Source: Nematostella vectensis (taxonomy: Eukaryota > Cnidaria > Anthozoa > Actiniaria > Edwardsiidae). From it: a stretch of 64,000 bases of DNA. Position 1 is the stretch's first letter. The number at the start of each line of letters is the position of its first letter. Shown piece after piece: positions 48,831 to 60,800 of the stretch. Location of the stretch: contig NC_064048.1 in NCBI RefSeq assembly GCF_932526225.1, positions 3,299,597 through 3,363,596 on the forward strand, read 5' to 3'. Below the pieces are notes generated by a model that saw only the letters and a program-made list of their open reading frames with translations, was not told where the DNA came from and did not search any database. The translations under genes and the position numbers were made by a program.

Positions 48831-51612
48831 ACGCCGTTCTCGCGGCACTTTTTGGCTATGGCGGTCACAGTAGAGGGGTCATCTTTACTCCGGGATACCG
48901 CAAACATCAGGTACTAGGAAGAAAAGGGAAGGGAAAGTCATGCAAATGGACAAGGTGAGGGTAACTATACAATAGAGTAATTTCTTACCCTTAAAGAGAC
49001 CTTGTATGCCATACATTTGTTATTACTTTTCTTTCGAAATCGGAAGATAATTTATTGGAAGATATAAATATCCATCTTAAACATAGCTTTACACGTTATT
49101 CGCAGGCTTTGATGGAATATATCGCAATTTTTATTTCAAATCATCTAATGTAAAGGCTGCTTTCTCCCACTTGGTATTTTGCTTAGTTGACAAAACAACG
49201 GCTGACAGAGGCCATTTTCAAGAGGAAAAACGACAGATATAATTTGTGTGATAGCTTTGAATGGGGAAACTATAAGTAAATATTCTAAAATATCCCCCGC
49301 CCTAGTGATGTTTCCTGAAATATAAGTAATAGATTATGTGATTGAGCTGTCAAATTTACATCTTTCCACAGGGTGGCGGCCAAGGGCAAGGTGCCTGTAC
49401 TCTGCTCATACAACTTGCGGGCCTACAAATGGAAGAATCAATAGCTGAGGGGGTGGGGAGGACCATAAAGTGAAAAATCGGCAAATGAAGGGGTATGGGG
49501 AAAGGAGGATTGCAAATCGTGGAATCAGTAACTGAGGAGGTTTGGGTAAGAAGGACTGTAAATGGAGGAATCAGTTACTAAGGGTGGTTTGGGTTTGAAG
49601 GCCTAAAAACATGGAATCAGTAACTGAGGGAGTTAGGGTAAGGAAGATTGTAAATAAAGTAATCAGTAACTATTTTGTTTTTCAATCGTCATCATCTGAG
49701 GTGAGGTAGAAAAATCTGACACAAATGGAAGAGTAAATTTCTGAGGGGGCAGGGCTGAAATTAGAAAAGCCATCAGCTGGAATTCAGGATTGGAGGTATA
49801 CCTCATTACTGTGATTCCGCTGGAGCTCCAAAGATATGGCGCTGTAAATTAAACAACAAAATCAACGGCAAAACGATGCCACATCCGCCACTACAACCAT
49901 CAAAGGCAAGACTTGTCCAAAACAACGCTGACACCAAATGGCAATCGGAGTATCGACATCATCAGCGAAATAATGTTATTACGAAATAACAATGAACTAA
50001 AGCAAGGTATTATATTAGACGTAAGTGACGGATAAAATGATTGGCCTAAATAGAAACGAACTTACAAAGGAACCACTCTAAAGCGGCACTATTTCAAAGC
50101 AGCCACTTAAGAAATCCCAAAGAATTTTTATTAAAAAAAGGTCTATTCAGTTATACCTCTAGTGACGCGCGCTATCTTGGCGACCAATACAAAGCTTAAA
50201 GAAAGTTACCACTAAGTATGCGAGAACCAGAGCTTTGATTGGCATGAACTTCATAACCGAAGGATTGGCTAGTAAAGCTCATGTCAATCAGATAGTGTTT
50301 CTTGCATCCTCATTGGTTTAAAGTGGTTCACTTCAGAAAATAGTCAAGGTTGCCATGGTATCGAACACTGCCCTGTAAGAGGCCAGCAACTACCAAGTGA
50401 CCAGTTGTCATGATCGCAAGCGCAGAAGAAAGAGGCAAGCAAGCAAACAAAGAATAAACAAACAAACATGGGAGGTAGTAAATCAAACAACCAAGCATAT
50501 AAGCACGCAATGAAACAGACAAGCGATAAATAAACATGCCAGCAAAAAACAAACAAAGAAAACACACCTGCAAGCAAACAGCCGTACAATCAAAACAAAC
50601 TAATAAACAAACACAGCACAGTACATTTGCCACATGCTGGCGCAGTGGGGGTTCTCGGACAGAAACTGCACGGCAATGCGCTTTGCTTGATTAGGGCTTC
50701 CTGTAGCGATCATATGCTCACAGGCCCTGTGGAGAGAAATACATTCCAACTATTTAGAACAGAGTTATGATTATACAGCTATTAAAAAAAAACGTCCAAG
50801 ATCGCTCTGCCGATCGATCTTCACTACCGCCGCAAACTCGTTAAGCGCTGTCAGAATAGCAGAACAACAGTCTTTTTTTTTTTATAAAGTCCTTAAGATA
50901 AAATAAAAATTCTGAGCAACATATTACCCATACTAGCTCACGGTCTATGGCACGTACGGCTGAGCGCTTTTGGACAACGTTTTTTGAAATAGCTGTATAC
51001 TTCATGACGGAATACCATATAAATCACAACACTATGTTGACGTTTGTATATACAGTATATACAGTAAGGTTGTCGTCTATATGGCATTTAGCTATGAAGC
51101 ATATACCAGAGTATGTATCATATCATGTATCATAGAGTTTACATAAAGGCAGTGGCATTTTGAGTTATTGTTATTTTTATAATCATTACCATTATCGCTA
51201 TTATCAATAATACTTTTGTCATTATCATCATCATCATTATTACTTTTATCAATAATACTTTTATCATTATCATCATCATCATTATTATTACTATTCAGGG
51301 CTGCAGCTGGGGGTGAGGCACTGGGGGCACGTCCCCTCCCCCCCCCCCCCCCTCTCCCACAATATTAAAAAAAATCATAAGAAACCGGTAGGGGCGTGGC
51401 TGTGCCCCCAAATATTAACCCGCCCTTCACAAATATTCAAAGAACTGCTAAAGCACTGCTATTACCAACATCATCATCATCACTAAGCTGTCTTACTTTT
51501 GCGCCAAATGGAGGTCCTGTGGGTACCATTTGAGGTACTTATCGTAGACTAGTTGATGGCTATCCTCTGGCAAACAGCCCAGGTACAGATTGATAACCTG
51601 CAAAATTAGAAA

Positions 51613-51670
<58 letters not shown>

Positions 51671-51799
51671 ATGGTTGAAGGCTTTCATAGAAAGTGCTCA
51701 ATACTCGAAAGTAGAGCGGTGTATAGTGTTGGAATCCCCTGATGAGTGGGCAACCACGAAACAGACCTGTAGGGAAACCTATGTAGTTTGTATTTTGCT

Positions 51800-51881
<82 letters not shown>

Positions 51882-54800
51882 AGGTCTGGTTAACTTCGGT
51901 AAGCTTGAATTTTTGCATAGAGGTTACTTATGTTATGTAAATCAACATATCAAAAAGTGTTTTTTCTAATGGCTTCGTCTTCGAGATATGAGGCTTGAAG
52001 TGCAATTTTCAAATGTTCAAAGTATAAATTCTCCTCGTTTGTAGGGAGAAGTGGGGCTCTGATAAAAAATTGAGCCAACCTTGCTCGCTAATATCTAAAT
52101 TTCATCCCTTCTTAATTTCTTTAAAATTTGGAATTAAGAATTTGGTCAGAGGAACTCCTTGTATGCGGAATCTTGAGCTTATATATTGAGAATTGGAAAA
52201 TTTCATGCCATTTTTTTTGCTCTGTCCGCTGCACTGGATTACAATGATACTGATAAGATAGCTTGTTACTTGGGCTACTACTACAAAAATCTGCCAAGGT
52301 AGCCATGGTAAAAGGGATTTACCTTATTATGAAAACGAAAGTCCTGCCACACGTTGGAAGCAGAATGAGGGAATGCAATGCTGGTGCTAAATGAGACCAA
52401 GCATCTATTCACAAGGTCACCCAATGCCCTCAGCCCCCCAGCTGTCGACACCCCTTGCCCCGCCCTGTCACGCGTGTAGAACAGGTATTCTAGCCATATG
52501 GCCTGTGACTGCTGTCGGTCAAGTGTGCTGTGTACCGCTGTCTCGTAGCATGCACTTGCTGATAGGTTGTACTGGTGGCAGATTGGTGATGCAGAGGGGG
52601 AGAGTTCTAGGAAAAGGCTGAAAAGGGAGAAAATATAATTCTTTGAAACCGTGATACAATGATACTCAATAGAACAATCAATCAAAGGCTGGATCTCTTG
52701 CCACAATACATGCTTCATTTTCAAATAAACATAATAAGATATGGGAGATCACAGGCTTCCCACCCGGTCAGTGAAGGATTGGTGGACATACGCAAATAAT
52801 TATCTACGAGTTATATCTTTATTCTCTAATTCATGACATAAACTTAGTTGGGATGTAAATGTATCCGTCTGTGGTGTTTTTCCCCCAAGCAGCTCTAGGG
52901 ACTACGCTGTCTATGCAAATTATATTTCAAGGATGCCATTTGACTAACTGCTATGTCCCGATCATCGAAGGAAAGCTTAAATTGGTGTTTAAAAAAATCA
53001 TTTCTAGCAGGTTTGTAATTGATGCAGGATTGCTTAAAAACTCGATTCGGGGATAGTTCCATCCCTCTCCCATCTTTTACCTGTGTCAGTGTTTTCGCAC
53101 TGCTTAAAATCCGGCAGAAAATCGCGCTGAAGCTGATGTAGTCAGTATAAAGTTTCCAGCCTTGTGTCATTAACATATTTAGCATCGACACAAAATAAGA
53201 GACAAACTTATCGCTCTAAACTCTTAAAATTTAGCGTCTAGGGAAGAAAAACCAGCACAGACGGATACATTTACATCCCAACTAAGTTTTTGTTATGAAT
53301 TAGAGAATTAAGATATAACTCATAGATAATTATTTGCGTGAATTCGTATGTCCATAGAAATCTTTCATTGACGCGGGTGGGAAGCCTGTGGTGAGATGAT
53401 CCAGTTCACCTAACGCTATACAGAGAATACCTAATTACAAGAACGAGATGTAAAGAAAACCTACCAATATCCTAGCCAGAGGTAAACCCCCTCCTCACCC
53501 AGATCATGCACATCCACTCCAGGCTTGAGAGGTGGTGGTTTACAATCATACGGCAATGGCTGTGAAAGCAGCTTGCGGTAAAGGATAACAGGGTCAGCCC
53601 CTGCATGGTAGACAGATGGGGCTGACTCTGGCGTGGCAGATAAAGCTGGAGACGACCCCTGGTTGGAAGATGGGGTCGTCACTTGAAAGGCAGATGAAGC
53701 TGGAGACGACCCCTGGTTGGAAGATGGGGTCGTCACTTGGATGACAGATGGGGCCGACCTCTGGTTGGAAGATGGGGTGGTCACTTGGATGGCAGATTGG
53801 GCCGACCCCTGGTTGGAAGATGGGGTCATCACTTGGATGGCAGATGGGGCCGACCCCTGGTTTGAAGATGGGGTCGTCACTTGGATGACAGATAGGGCCA
53901 ACCCCTGGTTGGAGGATGGGGTCGTCACTTGGATGACAGATTGGGCCGACCCCTGAATGGAAGATGGGGTCTTTACTTGGCTGACAGATGGGGCCGACCC
54001 CTGGTTGGAAGATGGGGTCGTCACTTGGATGACAGATGGGGCCGACCCCTGGTTGGAAGATGGGGTCGTCACTTGGCTGACAGATGGGGCCGACCCCTGG
54101 TTTGAAGATGGAGAAATTGCTTGGCTGGCAGATTGAGCTGTCCCATTGGTAGAAGGCAGGGCTGTCTCCTGGATGTCGGCAGTTGGCTGGCACTTTAGCT
54201 GGGCAGTCATGTGTTTGGTAGGGTGGACAGATGCCTGTGCCCCATGGGTAAACTTGGCCTGGACTGCTTGGACAAGGGACTGTATGGCTGCTTCTGGGTT
54301 ACCCTGTTAACAGACATTGTTAAAGAAAACAGCACAATAACAAACTGCACATAGCATCCATTTCAGCTATTTCTGGCAAGTAAAAGAAGTGTGGTAGGGC
54401 AGTTAACAGAGAACCGCTCTGTAGTGCATCTTCCTCTCACAACAGAGTTTTAGATTTGATTCCCAGTGCCAACCTGAGTGCAGTTAGTTTTCTCTAGTTT
54501 TCCTCCACAAAAACCAACAATTCAGATAATGGCAGCAAGTATTGCATAAGATTTAGGGCATGAGCTAATAAAATTATATGTGTGTCAGCGTTTAGAAAAT
54601 AAACTGCCACAGCGAGCTAGGGCAGGATACCTATTATCCTCTAAATTGTTAGACGACCACTCTCGCCCTAACACCTTTAATCCTGGTTTCAGGCCTGTAA
54701 AAATTTGAAAAAAGTCGTCTTTCCATTCCAACTGCATTTATGCGCCCTTAGTATACCATTCAGTGGGCATATTAGAATTTGAAACTATCATATGAATATT

Positions 54801-57800
54801 GGATATTTATGGAAAACTTGGTACCTGCTCAAGGTGGAATCGTGCCACACAGTATGACAGCCTTGCGTTAAATCCAGTTTTCTTAAGCCCCTCCTCAAAC
54901 ACCTTAATGGCATTCTGAGGTGTTCCTGTTGCTTCTTCAAGCGCAGCAAGGTACAGCCAAAGCTCGACCTGAGAGCTAGCACCCTGGAGAAGTCTTCGAC
55001 AGATTCCCTTGGCTGAGTGGTTCCTCTCATAGGCCCGCTCAAGAGCTATTAAGTTACTGTATAATGGGAGGCACAGGGAGATTTTCTCTGGTGCAAGCTT
55101 GTTACGTACAGTACACGCCTTTAAAGCATCTGCAAAAAGAGATATGGTAAGTTTCAAGTAATGCCTTTAAGGGTGTTTTGCTTTTCGCGATACATTGTAC
55201 CATATCCATTCTGGCGTGTTTGACAAAAAAATGGGTTCAAAAACACGCAACATGTTGTCGAGTGTAATGATGCGGAGAACGTTTCGCTATGTGTTACACT
55301 GTCAAAAACTTTGTACGATACAATGTATCGCGAAAAGTTTTTGTCGCATTTTATCCCTTTAAGCAGGCTATACAACGTTTTTGGGAGTAGAATAGGCCTT
55401 TGAGCTGAATGCCTTTAAACTTGTTTTCACTCCCACGTGTATCTTATACATCAGAGCACGAGAGCATCCTCCTAATCATGAAATTAGTGTCAATAAAAAG
55501 TGAGCTTTAAAATCCTTTATCGTGGCATTCAGACAATTAATGCAAAAATCAGTCACTCATACTAAGTTCAAACGTCGTATTATCCATGAGCCGTATTCAA
55601 TGCACATACATGCAAAAGTAATACAATTAAACCCTAAACTTAACATTGGACCTTTTACTTGGGAACATTGGAACATTGAGGTTACCACAGCAAAGTGTGT
55701 TAACATTGGACCTTGAACATACCATTGAACATTGAGGTTGCCTCAGGGAACTGGGTTAAGGCCTCTCGTTGGTAATTGTTTTCAAATATTCATTCAAATT
55801 TAAACCTGTTTAGTAGCCCCTTTAAAGCGCGCGATCGATATACTCTGTTTGGAATAGAATCGCCAATGGTTCTATTTTGCAAATTCATAAATAAATATGG
55901 TATATTATTGATAGGCGAGGTGCGATGCACGTACAAATGAAATAGCGATTTAGGGATTTTTACAAAATCCAAAAAACTGTAGTTGCAAACCACTCCATTT
56001 TGCGTATGTTAAAAGTTAAAAATTTGCACTTTTTTATATATTTTCAAGAAATCGATTAAGTGGTCCGCTTGTCATATAAGACCTCAAGAAACTGTATTAA
56101 CATTGGACCTTGAACTTACCATGGAACATTGCAAGTAGTTTCTCGCTGGGAGATGAGGTCCCTTTCCCAACTTTCCAGGGAAACACAAACACCTCCTTGT
56201 TGACCATCCGAGACGGTTGTCCATCATTGGGATCAAACCACAGCTGAGGCAGGTGGTGGAATTCAAACACGTGTATGTATGCCAACCACATCATGAGCAG
56301 GTCACTGGGTGTCAAGCTGGTGACGACGACAGGGGTATCATGATCATCGGGTGTGCCCTTACCGAGCACACACTTCAAGGTGTTGATCCCTTCTTTGAGT
56401 CGTCCGCTGTGAAGCTCAACCTGGGCAAGGTAGAGGACTGTTTCTAGCACTCGATGTGAGAGGGTGTCAGAATGGGTGTCTTTCGTATTGATGCTGCCAT
56501 CTCTCTGTGACTGAGTGTCGCTTCTGGTGGATGATGACATCTTGCTGTGAGTACCCTCATTGGTAAGGAACGCGAGGAGCCGGTAGCAGACAGATCTCTT
56601 GCTTTGGTATGTAGTAGAGAAGCGAAGGTACTGCCACCATATAGAGTAAGCATCTGGCACAAACTCCAAAGCTTGCTCGAATAGCTCTTGTTGATCCTCT
56701 CGGGTGCTTTGAAGAGAATAGAGTTGAAGGTACTCAAGCCAAAGCTTCTGCATTTAGAAAAAAAAACACAAAAAAGGAATTAGGTTTGCTCAAATGACAC
56801 GGTTATGGGATCAAGTTTTACACAGGGTTGATACAATATACTCCACTGTGATTTTCTAAAAAGAATCTAAAGGGGTTAAGGCAAAACCACAGAATACACG
56901 GTGGGTTACTGATATTTCAAGCATGTGTGAGGCGGATCCAAAGTGAAATTCTCGAATCCTTAGTGAAAGAGAGATTTGACCTAATACTTTATCCCTTTCT
57001 CGATTTTTTTTCCGTTTCAACCACACCTATGCAGATCGCTTGGTTTTGCTACAGCCTGTCTGTAATATTTCCACTTGGTTATGCTACAGCCTGTCTGTAA
57101 TATTTCTAGTAAGACCAAATACTCTATGAAGGCAACACAGATGAACAGACACCGTGGGTATTTGAACTCTTTCCAAACATTGTTCTGTCCTGATCTTTAC
57201 TCTAAAACCAAAATACTTGCCAACCAACCTCAACCTCATGGGATATCCATAACAGTATTCGAATCAAGCTTTAAAGAATGTCAATTACCCACTCCTTTGT
57301 TATTGTTTATCTTTGAAACTTCAAAATAACAATCTACGAATGATGTCTAATATGTTATTGACGATATTTGATTGGAAATATATTGGTTACTTGCTCGAAT
57401 TAGCCGATGGAAATGGATGCTTTGTGTGACTCGCCATTGAGAGGGAGCATAAAATGGCGGCATTTTAATGGCCATAGATCAAGACCAATGGATACAAATC
57501 TTGCTGGACAAACCTCGGAGTTGGCATTAGCCTCCAGGCCCCGTGATAGGGTGTCTAAGGCCTGTATTAAGTTCGCCTTGCCAGCCTCCTGTAGCCTACT
57601 GGGTGAATGGACATCACTCTGCTTCTGGTTGAGCCTTAGCTGGGCAAGCTTTATCCAGAGCTCAACATCATTAGGTGTATCTTTCACAGCTGTAGCTAAT
57701 GCTTCTACACAATTGTAGGCCTCAGAGAAATACCGAATTTCCTGACTAAAAGAAAAAAAAAAGAAATTAGGTATTAAATAGCCCTAAACTGCTGTCTTAA

Positions 57801-60800
57801 AATTCAGGGCCCGGTTCCTAGAAAGCAAATAAAGTTCATCAAATGTCCCAACAGCAATACTTATCACTGGGTAAACGCTAATCTGCTTTCTAGGAGGTTA
57901 GCCCAAAGCCTATCAACCGATCCAGAAAATATTAAAATAATAAAATATTGGCTCATTTCATAGATACTGTCAACCATAAACATGCAGACAGCGCTTAACG
58001 ACATATGGGCATACGCATGCCTCAGCAAAAAAGAAAACAACAATCATAAAGATAAATCCTTTACATAACGCAATAAAAGGCTGATTTTAGTCGCGGTTTT
58101 GACTAGGTGTAAAGCAATCAAACCATAGTGTAGACAGACAGATGATGACATATCTGTTTATATAGCGGTATCTTATTTGTCCAGGAATACTAACCATTCT
58201 TCGTTAGCCTTATGAGCTGCTAGCCCACTGTGTCCTGCAATGACACCTCCCTTGATGTTCAGCACTCCTCGAGCCTTATCCGGTACATCCTCCTCAGCAG
58301 GCACATTCTTCTTGCCTTGCCGTGGTCGTACAAGCCTTCTACTTAAACTTATAGCATATGGAGGGACCAGCTTTCGTGTGTTCTTCACGTTGTTGGCCAG
58401 CAACACATAAAGCTGTTCAGAGCTGACCTTCCCTTCGTACTGCGACTTAAAGAACCCGACCAAGGTGGCCACTTTCTTCTCCAGCTCCTCGCGTGTTTTC
58501 TTGGCTTTCTCCTCTGAGAGGTAAGAAGCCAGGTCCTCGAGTGTCTCAGTTTCTGTCAGCATGTAGTCTGTGAGGTGCTGATAGGCACAATCGACATCGT
58601 TGCATACACCTTGTATGTCGTACTTGCAGAAGAGCACTTTAGGGCTGATTTTGTTGGAGTAGGATGGTGAGCTCAATAAGAGGTTCGACCTGGTGCGGAA
58701 ATATGGACTAAGCCTGTGGATAACAAGTAGTTAAACGCACTTATTAGACACAAACATTTTGAGGATTTAAAAACAGATGCTGATAAATGTTGTGGTTTGA
58801 AATGCTTCTTGGTTTGAAATGCTTCTTGGTTTGAAATTGTTAAAACCAGTTTGAAAAAAATTCAAACCATGCCACATTTGTTGTAGTTTGAAATGCTTCT
58901 TGGTTTGAATTTTTTTCAAACTGGTTTTAACAATTTCAAACCAAGAAGCATTTCAAACCACAACATAAATCATTGTTGGGATGCGCTTCTCCGGCAAAAC
59001 AAGCCAATTATAGCTTAAAAACATGCCAAAAGTATTGCTTGCTTTTTGTAGGTTTTTAAAATTTATCAAAGGTTTACATTGAGCATCAGCATGATACTAC
59101 TAGTAAAAACTTTTTGCAGAGTTTGCTGACGTAAATCTCTCGGACTTCATTTCTTGAATCATTAGCAGACGACGAGGCGTGTATCCTATCAATCAACCAA
59201 GAGCTCACCGGTATGACTTGAAGTAAAGCAGTGTACTGTCATATGGTGTAAGCGGCACTGGAACATCAACACCACCATCACGTTCCTCTTGGGCAGACTG
59301 ATTTTCTACCCTCTGGTCCAGCCACCTCAGATTCTCCAGTGAAGCAGTAGAAGCAACAATAGAGGATGTAGATGTAGACGGGTATATACACTGCATGTGT
59401 CTTTTGTGTAATGGTACAGGCGATTCTAACAAATGTTCCGGGAAAACAAGACCTTTGGACTGCTTTTCGGACTGGAGTTTGTTAACATATTCAAGTTGCT
59501 TTTCAGTGATTGCGAAATCCAACACCTCACTTTCAGTTTTATGCGATTTATCAGACATTGAATCATCTATTTCCATGGGGGAACTACTTGTTTTACTCTT
59601 AACACTATCATTTGTCCTTTCAACATCTTTCGCACCTTTTTCCGTATCATTTGATGCACTACTCGAATAATCTTGCCCCGCACTGAGGGTTCCAGGTGTT
59701 GTTGTACTGTTAATTTGAATACTTTTACCATGGGGTATATTAGAATTTGTACTGGAGGAGTCACTGTTCCTACCATAGTCCCGCAATTTGGCAGCAAGTT
59801 CTTTTTCAAGTATCTGAAGACGAGCTTTCTCCTGGGCGATTCTCTCCGCAATGACCTGTTTACGAGTAGTCTTCGATGGGCTGTCTAGCCTTGCACGTTT
59901 TGTAGAGCTCTAAAATGGGTATTGAGAGAGACTTGAGTTGATATGTGTCGACAGTAGAGTCACTTTATGTGATATAATAGATTACACACATGGGATCTAG
60001 TTGCCGTACTCTATAAGTAAACTTGCAACCTGTAACGTACTGAAACCTAGAAGTGTATTCCCTTTCTATTTCTTCCAATTAATAGATAATTTAAACAAGC
60101 TTTTCGAAATAACATTTTACATTTAGCAGTGTGAGTGTCCTTTTAATGTTCAGAAGACAGTACCGCATATACAGTAGATCTAATTTATGTGAGCCATAGT
60201 GCACTGTGTTACACAGTTTTCAATATCCACCAACAAACAATACCTGATCTGAGAGTGCTCCTTCAGCCGCTCCATGCCCTCTCTTGGCTGCACTTGTCCG
60301 CTGATCCGTCACACTTAGATTCTCGACATCAACACCCCCCGTGGAACATAGTCCAGGGTTTATTCTTGCAGCAGACACTAGACTCTTGGCACGGAGATAC
60401 TCCTCTTCAGCATTGCTGATCACAACAGTCTTCTTTCTGATCCTTTCTTTTACAACTGTAGCCTAGATAATAAGGAATTAAATATTGTAATTTATTGACA
60501 GCCCTCTAAAAATGTTTAGTTGAATATTGTTCAGTGCAGTTGAACCCTAAGTAAGTTTTAAAACTTCCTGAACATAACAGCCTGCTCCTTTGTGTGTTAT
60601 TATGCAATGCAATGCAATGCCATGCGATGCAAATGTAATGTAACGCAACGCAATGTACTAACTTCCACCAGTTATACTGGTGCGGAAGACACAACAGAGC
60701 ATGAGTTACAGTATCATGCCACTCTCCACATTACAGTACCTTTGCATGAAGTCGTTTCACAATGTTTTTGCTGCTCGAAGCTGCTGATTCAAGGACCTCA

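Noticed and set aside
53594-54193. Second 199-codon frame ([16 protein letters not shown] repeats) in the same region
   Set aside because: Out-of-frame reading of the ZFC3H1 48-bp coding repeat; the ZFC3H1 frame joins both neighbouring exons in phase.
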